Of a stretch of DNA of 64,000 bases, positions 8,946 to 17,119 are shown in pieces. Position 1 is the stretch's first letter, and every line of letters starts with the position of its first letter. The notes under the pieces are model-generated. The model had not been told where the DNA came from. It made no database searches and saw nothing but the letters and a program-made list of their open reading frames with translations. The translations under genes and the position numbers were made by a program. Source of the DNA: an uncultured Clostridia bacterium (GTDB lineage Bacteria; Bacillota; Clostridia; Christensenellales; CAG-314); NCBI GenBank assembly GCA_947570215.1, contig CANOTO010000003.1, positions 1 through 64,000 of the forward strand, in the 5' to 3' direction.

Positions 8946-8972
8946 AAAACGCCGAAAATGTCTCGGCGTTTT
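8946..8972 (-). terminator. Terminator of the acyltransferase gene
   Basis: A 10-bp perfect stem (AAAACGCCGA / TCGGCGTTTT, loop of 7) lies 6 nt after the stop codon on the minus strand. The U-run is built into the stem end. Confidence 0.75.
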
Positions 8973-8978
8973 ACATAT

Positions 8979-10298
8979 TTATTTTTCTGTTTTATAAGGC
9001 TCGAAACCCCGTTTGTCGTAGTCGAACCAAGGAAAGTTCTGCCACTTGCCGCCGTTTATACGGTAAATTTCTTCTATAGCGAAGTTCAACCGTATTGCGC
9101 TGTACCTGTCCGGCGTAAACATAAGAAACTCGCCGCTTGCAAAGGTACTTATAAAGCTTGCGTCCATATTTATTATGGTAGTAGGAATAGCCTCTCTTGG
9201 GATAAAGACTTCCCAATCTTTGCCGTCTCGCGTACCGACGTATTTAAGTCCGCTGCGGTCCACGCGTAATTTGCCCTTGCCTACGTCGTAGGTTTGCAAT
9301 CCGTGTTTTACGTAACCGTACTGAGGCTGTACGCCGAGAGTTACATTCTCTTCCATGGCGAAATCGGGGTCGGCTACGGCTCGGCGCATTTCGCGGCGTT
9401 CCCAATCGTACCATTCGCGCGGATTACAAGGTATTACGCTGTCGCCGATAGGAACGAGATTGAACCTGTCGTCCAGCGTGGCGCCGTTGCCGCAATGCTT
9501 ACATTCGATAACGTTGTCGTGACCGCGCATCTCCATTTCCGTTCCGCACATAGGACACTTGTAGAGTATCTGTTCCATATTTTCGGCATACTTTCCGTCC
9601 TTGCGGATATATGCGTTTTGACGGGAGGCGTTCCAGTCGTAATCGTCGGTAAATATGGCTTCGTCAACCTTGCGCTCTATTTCTTCGCTGTCAAGCTCCG
9701 CAAGCTGCTCGGGAGTAAACAGTTCGTCCAATTCCACTTCCACGTGCCCCTTGCGTTCTTTAAGATCGAATTTTGGGCAGGCGAGATACGCGCCGTGTAT
9801 TCGTACGGCAAGTACGGTAACGCCGAAGTGTTTGAGCATTTTGCCCGTGCCTAACATAGACGGCTGCTGCGCTCCGCTAACAGTGCTCAGTCCGCACGGA
9901 AAAATAGCTATGCAACCGTTTTTCTCGTTACGGATAATTCGCGTCATACCTTTTATAGCGTTAACGTCAGGGACAAAGCTCTTTTTGGGAATAAGCCGTC
10001 CGAGAGTAAAAACCGTCTTGAACTTAGTACGGTGAAACTCCTGTTCCGCCGCTACGAAATTGATGCGGCGTTTGCGCATAACGCCTTGTACAAATGCGTA
10101 ATCGAAACGCGAAGCGTGATTGACGACAAGCATCAACGGTTTATTCTTATAGTCGTTGGGCTCTACGTGACGTATAAATTTGACGCTGTACGGCTTGTAA
10201 TACAGAATGCAAGCAAGCGCGCGTAACGCGCCGTTCATAGTAACGGATATTTTTCGTATTCTTCTGTCACGAATAATTTGGTTAGTAGTTTTCTTCAA
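8979..10298 (-). CDS. PlsC-type acyltransferase with zinc ribbon and extra C-terminal domain
   Basis: 439 residues starting with TTG. Residues about 65-205 form a PlsC/LPLAT acyltransferase: VVNHASRFDYAF carries the catalytic HX4D motif, and AIFPCGLSTV resembles the FPEG-type block with the Glu replaced. Residues about 244-272 form a zinc ribbon (CPMC and CKHC, 16 residues between the pairs). The last 160 residues are a beta-rich domain I do not recognise. PlsC enzymes acylate lysophosphatidic acid, but the Glu replacement and added domains make a different acceptor possible. Upstream, a run of nine Gs acts as the only Shine-Dalgarno, 9 nt before the TTG. The next ATG (10238) would remove 20 residues and has no ribosome binding site. 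It has its own promoter and terminator. Confidence 0.75.
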   Translation of the reverse strand: MKKTTNQIIRDRRIRKISVTMNGALRALACILYYKPYSVKFIRHVEPNDYKNKPLMLVVNHASRFDYAFVQGVMRKRRINFVAAEQEFHRTKFKTVFTLGRLIPKKSFVPDVNAIKGMTRIIRNEKNGCIAIFPCGLSTVSGAQQPSMLGTGKMLKHFGVTVLAVRIHGAYLACPKFDLKERKGHVEVELDELFTPEQLAELDSEEIERKVDEAIFTDDYDWNASRQNAYIRKDGKYAENMEQILYKCPMCGTEMEMRGHDNVIECKHCGNGATLDDRFNLVPIGDSVIPCNPREWYDWERREMRRAVADPDFAMEENVTLGVQPQYGYVKHGLQTYDVGKGKLRVDRSGLKYVGTRDGKDWEVFIPREAIPTTIINMDASFISTFASGEFLMFTPDRYSAIRLNFAIEEIYRINGGKWQNFPWFDYDKRGFEPYKTEK

Positions 10299-10307
10299 TT
10301 GAAGATA

Positions 10308-10316
10308 CCCCCCCCC
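10308..10316 (-). promoter_or_regulatory. Poly-G (9) tract serving as Shine-Dalgarno
   Basis: Nine consecutive Cs on the plus strand read as G9 in the leader of the acyltransferase mRNA. The tract ends 9 nt before the TTG start and is the only sequence that can pair with the anti-Shine-Dalgarno CCUCC. Slippage would change spacing and strength without changing the reading frame. Confidence 0.6.
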
Positions 10317-10332
10317 ATATCGTTATTTAGTT

Positions 10333-10361
10333 ATTTTATCACAATTAACCGATAATATCAA
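10333..10361 (-). promoter_or_regulatory. Promoter of the acyltransferase gene
   Basis: Minus-strand -35 TTGATA (10361-10356), 17-bp spacer, -10 TAAAAT (10338-10333). Transcription from about 10326 gives a leader of 28 nt that contains the G9 tract. The rest of the gap up to 10571 is AT-rich and shows nothing else. Confidence 0.65.
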
Positions 10362-10571
10362 TATTTATGCAAATAAAGGCTCTGTTTTTGTCGAAATATT
10401 ACACATATAAAGCCAATTTTGTAGAATAAATTTGGTAATGTTATGGTTTTGACAAATATTAATTTACATTTTGCTATTTAAGCCTGTCATAAAATACAAG
10501 CATATTCGTAAAACGCCCGAAAAAACCGACAGTTATCGAAACGGGAATTTAAGACATACGGAAATTAGCGC

Positions 10572-10608
10572 AAAAAAAACACGTCTTGAAACAAATCAAG
10601 ACGTGTTT
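10572..10608 (-). terminator. Terminator of the PrsA-like gene
   Basis: A 12-bp perfect stem (AAACACGTCTTG / CAAGACGTGTTT, loop of 8) is followed by at least five more U residues on the minus strand. It lies 12 nt after the stop codon. Confidence 0.88.
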
Positions 10609-10620
10609 GTATGCTTTTTA

Positions 10621-12444
10621 TCAGTCTTCCTTTAACGCTTTGTCGAAGTCGTAGGTAAGTCCGTTGTCTTTTAAGAATTTTCCGAGCATCTTATCAGCCT
10701 TGATAAGATCACCGTCGACATATTCTTTCTTCAACGCTTTCTCCGCCGCCGAAGTAAGCTTGCTTGACTGCGTGCTGTAATAAGACTTGAATAATCTGTA
10801 TTCCGCAGTATCCGTATTGTTACCCAGGTCGGCGAGAACCTTCGCAAAATCCAAATCCTTAGCTACGACATCGCCGGAATAGTATACGATGTGAACGCCG
10901 TATTCGGAAATAGCCAACGCATAAGAGCCGATGCCGCCCGCCTTAGCTTCCTTTGCCGCTTCGACAAATTCGGGAACCCACTTGGCCGTATAGTCGGAAG
11001 GTGTTTCGCCTACGCGTACAACGTAATCGTACTGCGCGGTATGTTGAGCGGTATCCGTATTGTACTGCTTCATAAGGTCGATTATCGTCTGCGTCTTAGC
11101 AGTCAAATCGTCGCCCTTGACGGTGCCGCCGTTCAAAAACTCGTTCAGCGCGCCTTCGGGATTGATTATCAGCTTGTCTTGGTTCATAGAGAACACGGGC
11201 TTGTCCGTCATCTCGTGTTTGCCGTCTTCGTCTTTGGGCGTATTGAAATCTTCCGCTACAATCTTACTTGCAAAACTGTTGCGAAGCGCGATATATGCGG
11301 GCTTTTTAGCGTAGTCGGAGCCGAGATCTTTTGCAAGGTTGGATAACGTTGCCTTTTGCGAGTCCGTGAACGGGATAAGAATATTCTTGACGAAAATGTA
11401 TTGTCCTTCGTACTCTTTCGGAACGTTATAAATATAACTGGACGAGCTTAGACCTTCTATAAAGGATACGAAGTTGTCGTTCAATTCGAATCCGCCGGCC
11501 TGAGCCGTCTTGTTGATTTGGTAATTTCCTTGCAGTCTGTCGAGAGTTTTTTGCCTGTCGTCCGTTTCGATAGCCTTGTAATGGTTGTAATTGTACTTGG
11601 CTACTATGCTGCTGGTAACCATATCCGTAATTTGGTTTTTAAGGAATTGCTCCAAACCGACGTAATAGGACGTTAAAATGGATTTCTCGTAGTTGTTTAC
11701 TATCTTCTTTTGAGCGGCAGCATAATCTTCGAAGGTAATCTTGTCTTCTTCGTCTTCGATTCTTTCGTTGATTTCGTCAATTTTAGCCTTTGCTTGCTCC
11801 GCCGTAGTATAAACGTATTCGTCCGCCTTAGCGTCGATATTGATTGTAATATTAGCGTAGTACTTGCCGAAATATTCTGTCATATCTTCGTTGTCGAAGT
11901 TCTGATTGTACATATATTCGGCGTACGTAGCCGCGCCCTTCAAGTCGTCCTTTTCCGTAAAGTCGCGCGAAGTGTCTTCCGCTTCGGCGTCCTTAATTTC
12001 GCGCGTAGCTTTGAGCTGGTCGATTACGCTGTTGTCGAAGGTTTGGAAAGTAAGGTACTTGACATACTTGATTACAAACGTAATTTCTTTTTCCGTTAGA
12101 TACTGCGCGTTGTGGCAGAAATCAGTATACGAGTGAGTTTCCGCAGTAGCGGTCTTTACGTACGAGTCCACCTTCATAGCCTGCGTGTACAGCGAAGTAA
12201 CCGCCATATCCACAACCTGATCTAACGTGACGTATCCAGCGCTTATATAAGAATAGTAGTTATTGTAATAATTGTTGAACGTATCCAGTACTTTGCCTAC
12301 GGTAATTACTTCGTTGCCTACGGTTATCGCAGTCATATCGCGATACTTCAAGGCGTCTCTTCCGAACATGGCGCACCCTGTAAACATACCGCACAGCAGA
12401 ACGACTACTAAAATTAGCGTAAGTATTTTACTTGCTTTTTTCAT
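10621..12444 (-). CDS. PrsA/SurA-like foldase lipoprotein
   Basis: 607 residues from MKKASK. The ATG at 12444 has GGGAG 8 nt upstream; a frame extending to 12483 does not look like a signal peptide. The signal peptide ends in the lipobox FTGC (Cys about residue 24). A SurA-N/PrsA-like helical region follows (MTAITVGNEVITVGKVLDTF). A parvulin-like domain appears to begin at FVKNILIPF (about residue 350) and to end at ISEYGVHIVYYSG (about residue 525). It is split by a long insertion, so it is twice the usual 90 residues. Such lipoproteins help exported proteins fold at the outer face of the membrane. A prsA-like gene next to mfd is seen in other Firmicutes. Catalytic activity is not certain. 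Confidence 0.8.
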   Translation of the reverse strand: MKKASKILTLILVVVLLCGMFTGCAMFGRDALKYRDMTAITVGNEVITVGKVLDTFNNYYNNYYSYISAGYVTLDQVVDMAVTSLYTQAMKVDSYVKTATAETHSYTDFCHNAQYLTEKEITFVIKYVKYLTFQTFDNSVIDQLKATREIKDAEAEDTSRDFTEKDDLKGAATYAEYMYNQNFDNEDMTEYFGKYYANITINIDAKADEYVYTTAEQAKAKIDEINERIEDEEDKITFEDYAAAQKKIVNNYEKSILTSYYVGLEQFLKNQITDMVTSSIVAKYNYNHYKAIETDDRQKTLDRLQGNYQINKTAQAGGFELNDNFVSFIEGLSSSSYIYNVPKEYEGQYIFVKNILIPFTDSQKATLSNLAKDLGSDYAKKPAYIALRNSFASKIVAEDFNTPKDEDGKHEMTDKPVFSMNQDKLIINPEGALNEFLNGGTVKGDDLTAKTQTIIDLMKQYNTDTAQHTAQYDYVVRVGETPSDYTAKWVPEFVEAAKEAKAGGIGSYALAISEYGVHIVYYSGDVVAKDLDFAKVLADLGNNTDTAEYRLFKSYYSTQSSKLTSAAEKALKKEYVDGDLIKADKMLGKFLKDNGLTYDFDKALKED

Positions 12445-12503
12445 TTTCTGTTTGCTCCCAACTTTTGCGGCGTAAAAATACATAACGCCACATATACTTA
12501 TCT

Positions 12504-12532
12504 ATTATACATTTTATTGTTTCAATTGGCAA
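12504..12532 (-). promoter_or_regulatory. Promoter of the PrsA-like gene
   Basis: Minus-strand -35 TTGCCA (12532-12527), 17-bp spacer, -10 TATAAT (12509-12504) preceded by TG. The leader is about 53 nt. The foldase is therefore transcribed independently of mfd. Confidence 0.75.
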
Positions 12533-12608
12533 GCGGTTTGCCGCTATTTGCAGATATTTTAACCGCCAAGTTTAGCTTTCGTCGAGTTTTTTGCGCTGAA
12601 ATTTTCCG

Positions 12609-15600
12609 CTACGGTTGAATTTTCAACAGAAAGTCTTCTATCGCGCTTATCAACCGCTCCTTCTGAATGAAATCTCGGGATACAAACTGTACTCCGTAGC
12701 TGTCGGAAGACGCCGTTGCTCTGTCACCGAAATCGGACAACGCGTCAAATACTTTTTTGTTCATCATATCGTCGCGCGCAGCGAAAGTAAGCTCGCCCTT
12801 GCCCGTTTTTATCGCGACTCGGACTATTCCGACATTATTGGCGAGCAATTTTAGACGCGCCACGGTAAACAGGTTGTCAACCTGTCTTGGCGCAACTCCG
12901 TACACGTCGACAAGCTGTTCGTTTACAGCTTTCATTTCTTCTACGCTCTTACAGCAAGCCAATTGCCGATAAAAGGTCATTCTCTCCGCCTGTGTGGGAA
13001 TGTAACCGTCAGGAGCGTACGCTTCGATATCGATCGAAATATCCGTAACGATACGCTTTTCCGTTTGTTCTCCCTTTAATTCCGCGACGCTTTCTTTCAA
13101 TAGACGCGCGTACATATCGTAGCCGACCTTCATCATATGTCCGTGCTGTTCGCGTCCCAAAATATTACCTGCGCCGCGAATCTCAAGGTCCTTCATTGCT
13201 ATTTTGAAACCGCTGCCCAATTCGCTGTATTCCGTAATGGAGCTTAGACGCTTGTACGCCACTTCGCTTAGTATCTTGTCGCGGCGATAAGTAAAATATG
13301 CGTACGCAAGCCTGTTGCTGCGTCCTACGCGTCCGCGCAGCTGATACAACTGTGACAGTCCCAGCTTGTCCGCGTCCATAACTATCAAGGTGTTTACGTT
13401 GGGAATATCTATGCCGTTTTCGATAATAGTCGTACACACCAGCACGTCTCCTTTGCCGCTGGCGAAGGAGCTGACTACGTCTTCCAATACCGTTTCACTC
13501 ATCTGTCCGTGCGCGACCACAACCTTGGCATTCTCCAGCGCCTGCGATAAATTGTACGCAAAGCGGTCGATAGATTCTACGCGGTTGTACACGCAATATA
13601 CCTGTCCGCCGCGCGCAAGCTCGCGTGTTATAACGTCCGCAAGCAGCGCGTCGCTTTCTTCTACGACAAACGTCTCAACAGCCATACGCGATACGGGCGG
13701 CGTGGTTATAGTCGAAATATCCCTTATGCCCGACAACGCCATATGAAGCGTACGCGGAATGGGAGTAGCGGACATGGTAAGCACGTCCACGTTGGTTTTG
13801 AGCGACTTTATCTTCTCTTTATGTTCCACTCCGAAGCGCTGTTCTTCGTCCAACACAAGCAAACCGAGCTTGTTAAAAACGACGTCCTTGGACAACAACC
13901 TGTGCGTACCGATAATTATATCTACTCCGCCGTCGGCGACTTGTTTCATAATTTCGCGCTGCTCGTCGGCGCTTCTGAAACGGTTGAGACACGACACCTT
14001 GATATCGAAATGCCCCATACGTTCGGAAAACGTTTTGTAATGCTGCTCGGCAAGAATGGTAGTAGGAGCAAGCATCGCTACTTGGTATCCGTTGGACACA
14101 ACGTCGAATGCCGCACGCATTGCAACTTCCGTTTTGCCGTATCCCACGTCTCCTACCAATATACGGTCCATTATTCGGTTTGACGTGAGATCATTTACAA
14201 TCTCTTGATGACACCGCAATTGGTCTTCCGTAGCCTTGTATGGAAAATACTGCTGAAACTCGTCGTCGAGATACTCGTCTATATGATACCTGAAACCGCG
14301 CGCCTTTTCACGGTCGGCGTAGAGCTTAAGCAGGTTTACGGACATTTCCTTTATGCCCGCCTTTACCTTATTTTTTACCTTGGAAAAGTCTTGACCGCCA
14401 AGACGTGACAGCGTCGGGTTTTCTCCGCCCGAATAACGCGACAGCATATCCGTAGCGTCGGCGGGAACGTACAGCTTGTCGCCGTTTTTATACAAAACTA
14501 CGACGTAGTCCTTGACTTCACCGCTCGGAGACGTAATCTTTTGTATTCCTTCGCACAGGCCTATTCCGTGAATGTCGTGAACGACGTAATCTCCCTTTTC
14601 CACTGACAAAAATGCATTTTTGTTGGACTTGCGTATAGTCTGCGTGTTTAATCCGCGACCGATGTCCCGCGTGCCTATTACTACGAGCTTGTTGGTGTGA
14701 GATACGAAACCGTGTTCTACGCCTATGGGCAATACAAGTCCGTCGGCTTGCTTTACGCCAAGCTTGTCCGCTTCGACGACGTATACGCCCTTGTCCTTGA
14801 GCTTGTCCTGCGTGGGTTTGACCCCGTCCGCGCCGGCAAGAATGACCGTTTCGTAACCGGATTGCAGCCAATTACGGATGTCCGTAGACAGCGCGTCTTC
14901 GTTCATGGCGTAATTTGGGACGGCGCTCGTCTTGAAGTTGCGTATAACCTGCGGTCGGAAAAAGTCGACAGCATAAGGCAAAGTTTGAAGCGCTATTTGC
15001 GGAAAGTCCGCATCGAACGCTTCATCCTGCATACACAAAGTTTGCTCGTGAAATGGCAGAACTTCTCCCGCTTTGGTAAGGTTTGCCACGCGCTCGCGAT
15101 GCTCGTCAGTCAAAAAGCGCGACCGCTCGGCAAGACGCTTGGGCTCATCCCAAAACACGACGGTATCGGCGGGCAGATAGTCGAACAGACGCGACCGCTT
15201 GACAAACGGTATAAGCCAAGCGTTATCGACGCGTTCGCCGCCCGTAGCGGCAAGCTCCGAGACTATCTCATCCAAACGGGACTTAGCGTCGGAAGATGCT
15301 TTGACGCGGCGAATATACTTGTTGAGTTCGGTAAGCTTTTCTACGGGCAAACCGGAGGTGTCGTACAACGGATAGACGAACGCCTTGTCCGTTTCACGCG
15401 CGGTGGTTCCGTCGGCGTTGACGATACGTATTTTTTCCGCTTCGTCGTCGAAGAAATCTATGCGGTAGCGCTCGCCGAAGGGCAGCGATACGTCCAAAAT
15501 ATCGCCGCGAATAACAAATTCGCCTTCGGCCGAAATACCGTCCACGCGGGTAAAACCGCAGCGCACAAGCTTGCTTATTAACAGCTTGGTATCGTAACTA

Positions 15601-16016
15601 ACGCCCTTTCTGACAGTAAAACAGTCTTCCGCAAAACGCGACCGCTCGGGGAAATACTGCAACAGCGCGTCAATACAGGTAACGGCGCGCTCCGCTCCGT
15701 TGAGAATAGCGTAAAGCGACGAATTGCGCGCGAATACGGAATTGCGCGACGCGTTACGTTTGTACAGCAAAACGTCTTCCTTGGCTGGGACGTACACCAC
15801 CTTGCCGCGGCAAACGGCTTGCAGCGTACGCAACACGCGCTGAGATTCGACGTAGTCGGAACAAACGTACAAAGCGAAGCCCTCAATGCTTGAAGCGACG
15901 AACGGCTTTTCGTTAGGCTGCACGCCGAAAGCCGAGATAAATTTTTTATCTCGGGTATCGCCAAGTAATTCCTTGTAAGATTTTACGTTGTTTACTCTAT
16001 CTAAAAAGTAATACAT
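12609..16016 (-). CDS. mfd: Transcription-repair coupling factor Mfd
   Basis: 1135 residues, the usual Mfd size. The N-terminal third is the UvrB-homology region. The RNA polymerase interaction domain and a CarD-like turn (YVVHDIHGIGLCEGI) follow near residue 480. The RecG-like SF2 motor has Walker A GDVGYGKTE near residue 620, Walker B LDEEQRFG near residue 720, TMSATPIPRT and the QLRGRVGRS motif. The C-terminus has the TRCF domain (GYIPTQAERMTFYRQL). Mfd removes RNA polymerase stalled at lesions and recruits UvrA. No Shine-Dalgarno is visible before the ATG, and the leader is mostly a hairpin. The gene is divergent from pth. In Bacillus the two genes lie in the same direction. Confidence 0.97.
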   Translation of the reverse strand: MYYFLDRVNNVKSYKELLGDTRDKKFISAFGVQPNEKPFVASSIEGFALYVCSDYVESQRVLRTLQAVCRGKVVYVPAKEDVLLYKRNASRNSVFARNSSLYAILNGAERAVTCIDALLQYFPERSRFAEDCFTVRKGVSYDTKLLISKLVRCGFTRVDGISAEGEFVIRGDILDVSLPFGERYRIDFFDDEAEKIRIVNADGTTARETDKAFVYPLYDTSGLPVEKLTELNKYIRRVKASSDAKSRLDEIVSELAATGGERVDNAWLIPFVKRSRLFDYLPADTVVFWDEPKRLAERSRFLTDEHRERVANLTKAGEVLPFHEQTLCMQDEAFDADFPQIALQTLPYAVDFFRPQVIRNFKTSAVPNYAMNEDALSTDIRNWLQSGYETVILAGADGVKPTQDKLKDKGVYVVEADKLGVKQADGLVLPIGVEHGFVSHTNKLVVIGTRDIGRGLNTQTIRKSNKNAFLSVEKGDYVVHDIHGIGLCEGIQKITSPSGEVKDYVVVLYKNGDKLYVPADATDMLSRYSGGENPTLSRLGGQDFSKVKNKVKAGIKEMSVNLLKLYADREKARGFRYHIDEYLDDEFQQYFPYKATEDQLRCHQEIVNDLTSNRIMDRILVGDVGYGKTEVAMRAAFDVVSNGYQVAMLAPTTILAEQHYKTFSERMGHFDIKVSCLNRFRSADEQREIMKQVADGGVDIIIGTHRLLSKDVVFNKLGLLVLDEEQRFGVEHKEKIKSLKTNVDVLTMSATPIPRTLHMALSGIRDISTITTPPVSRMAVETFVVEESDALLADVITRELARGGQVYCVYNRVESIDRFAYNLSQALENAKVVVAHGQMSETVLEDVVSSFASGKGDVLVCTTIIENGIDIPNVNTLIVMDADKLGLSQLYQLRGRVGRSNRLAYAYFTYRRDKILSEVAYKRLSSITEYSELGSGFKIAMKDLEIRGAGNILGREQHGHMMKVGYDMYARLLKESVAELKGEQTEKRIVTDISIDIEAYAPDGYIPTQAERMTFYRQLACCKSVEEMKAVNEQLVDVYGVAPRQVDNLFTVARLKLLANNVGIVRVAIKTGKGELTFAARDDMMNKKVFDALSDFGDRATASSDSYGVQFVSRDFIQKERLISAIEDFLLKIQP

Positions 16017-16022
16017 GACAGT

Positions 16023-16052
16023 TTTTCGTCGCGTTATGTTACGCGACGAAAA
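16023..16052. promoter_or_regulatory. 12-bp perfect inverted repeat in the mfd leader
   Basis: TTTTCGTCGCGT and its exact complement flank a 6-nt loop, ending 6 nt before the mfd ATG. The predicted mfd transcription start (about 16047) falls inside the upstream arm, so the mRNA would begin with the 7-bp hairpin GTCGCGT/ACGCGAC. It could stabilise the 5' end or act as a DNA operator. Confidence 0.6.
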
Positions 16053-16053
16053 T

Positions 16054-16082
16054 AGTTTAGCACAATACGCCGCAAAAGTAAA
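16054..16082 (-). promoter_or_regulatory. Promoter of mfd
   Basis: Minus-strand -35 TTTACT (16082-16077), 17-bp spacer, extended -10 TGC-TAAACT (16059-16054). It is back to back with the pth promoter. Confidence 0.6.
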
Positions 16083-16095
16083 CGGTTGCGAGAGT

Positions 16096-16124
16096 TTTAC
16101 ATTTACAAATATTTATGCTATACT
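16096..16124 (+). promoter_or_regulatory. Promoter of pth
   Basis: -35 TTTACA (16096-16101), 17-bp spacer, extended -10 TGC-TATACT (16119-16124). The leader is about 24 nt. Confidence 0.7.
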
Positions 16125-16154
16125 GATTTAGCATCAAACAAAAAGGTAACGGCA

Positions 16155-16718
16155 ATGTACTTAGTAGTAGGATTGGGCAACCCCGAAAAAAAATATTTCA
16201 ATACTTTTCACAATATGGGTTTTATTTGCGTAGACCGCCTTGCGGACAAACTTGGCATTACGTTCGACAAATGCGAATGCAAGTCGGTAACGGCGCACGC
16301 GCGGGTAAACGGACAAAAGGTGATAATTGCAAAACCCGTAACTTATATGAACTTATCCGGGCAAGCAGTTGTCGAGCTAACCAACAAGTACAAGATTGAA
16401 AAAGGCAACTTGATTGTAGTTTACGACGACGTGGATATACCGATTGGAACGTTACGTATACGCAAGGACGGTTCGGCAGGCACACATAACGGAATGCGCA
16501 ACATTGTGCAGTTGCTCGGAACATGCGACTTTCCGCGCATACGCGTAGGCATAGGAAAGGACACGCCGATGCAGTTGGTGGACTACGTGTTATCACAGAT
16601 TACGGAAGCCGACCGCGAAACGTTAGAACCCGTATTCGACTCCGCCGCCGCCGCTTTGTACGAATTTGTTAACGGCACGCCGTTAGACCAAGTAATGCAA
16701 AAGCACAATATTAAATAA
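16155..16718 (+). CDS. pth: Peptidyl-tRNA hydrolase
   Basis: 187 residues beginning MYLVVGLGNPEKKYFNTFHN, with the GLGNPG-type loop and the catalytic His in FHNMGF at residue 20. The blocks KPVTYMNLSG, VVYDDVDIPIG and GSAGTHNGMRNI are all typical. The enzyme releases peptides from dropped-off peptidyl-tRNA. The frame is open upstream to 16086, but that would place the start within the promoter, so I use the ATG at 16155 with AAAGG upstream. It is divergent from mfd and shares a terminator with the converging membrane-protein gene. Confidence 0.96.
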   Translation: MYLVVGLGNPEKKYFNTFHNMGFICVDRLADKLGITFDKCECKSVTAHARVNGQKVIIAKPVTYMNLSGQAVVELTNKYKIEKGNLIVVYDDVDIPIGTLRIRKDGSAGTHNGMRNIVQLLGTCDFPRIRVGIGKDTPMQLVDYVLSQITEADRETLEPVFDSAAAALYEFVNGTPLDQVMQKHNIK

Positions 16719-16724
16719 CAAACA

Positions 16725-16755
16725 AAAAACTCACGAAACTATTTCGTGAGTTTTT
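16725..16755. terminator. Bidirectional terminator between pth and the small membrane protein
   Basis: A 14-bp perfect stem (AAAAACTCACGAAA / TTTCGTGAGTTTTT, loop of 3) with U-runs on both sides. The stop codon of the minus-strand gene lies in the loop, so one arm is coding. Confidence 0.85.
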
Positions 16756-17107
16756 CTTCATCTTCTTTTTCTATATCGTCGCGCGTTCTTTTACTGTTGG
16801 AACAAGCCGTATCGGCTACTGACTCTACCGAACCGTATTCTTTGCGTTTTTCACAGTCGGACAATCTTAACTCTAATTTCCTTTGCGATGCTTCTATCTC
16901 CCTTTTCTTATCTTCCAAGTATTCTATTCTTGTTAAAGCGTCCGCAAGCGCCCACAACAAAAGCAAGTTTACGCCTACACCTAGGATATATGCTATAAAA
17001 TTCCACCACGTTATTGCTTTGCGACCTAATGCCACTCCCATTATAATAAGCAATATGACGCTCCCGACAGTTGAAAAAACTGCTATAACACTAACCGCTT
17101 TTCTCAT
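16739..17107 (-). CDS. Small membrane protein with coiled-coil tail
   Basis: 122 residues, not recognised as a known family. Two hydrophobic segments (about residues 5-27 and 34-59) are followed by a highly charged helix likely to form a coiled coil (about residues 62-92) and an acidic/basic tail. The topology suggests a membrane-anchored cytoplasmic helix. It lies 12 nt downstream of the flavodiiron protein and is probably co-transcribed with it, but nothing links it to redox function. Confidence 0.65.
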   Translation of the reverse strand: MRKAVSVIAVFSTVGSVILLIIMGVALGRKAITWWNFIAYILGVGVNLLLLWALADALTRIEYLEDKKREIEASQRKLELRLSDCEKRKEYGSVESVADTACSNSKRTRDDIEKEDEEKLTK

Positions 17108-17119
17108 AACTATACACTC

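Noticed and set aside
14697..15581. 294-codon plus-strand frame inside mfd
   Set aside because: Antisense shadow of mfd with no ribosome binding site or recognisable domain.
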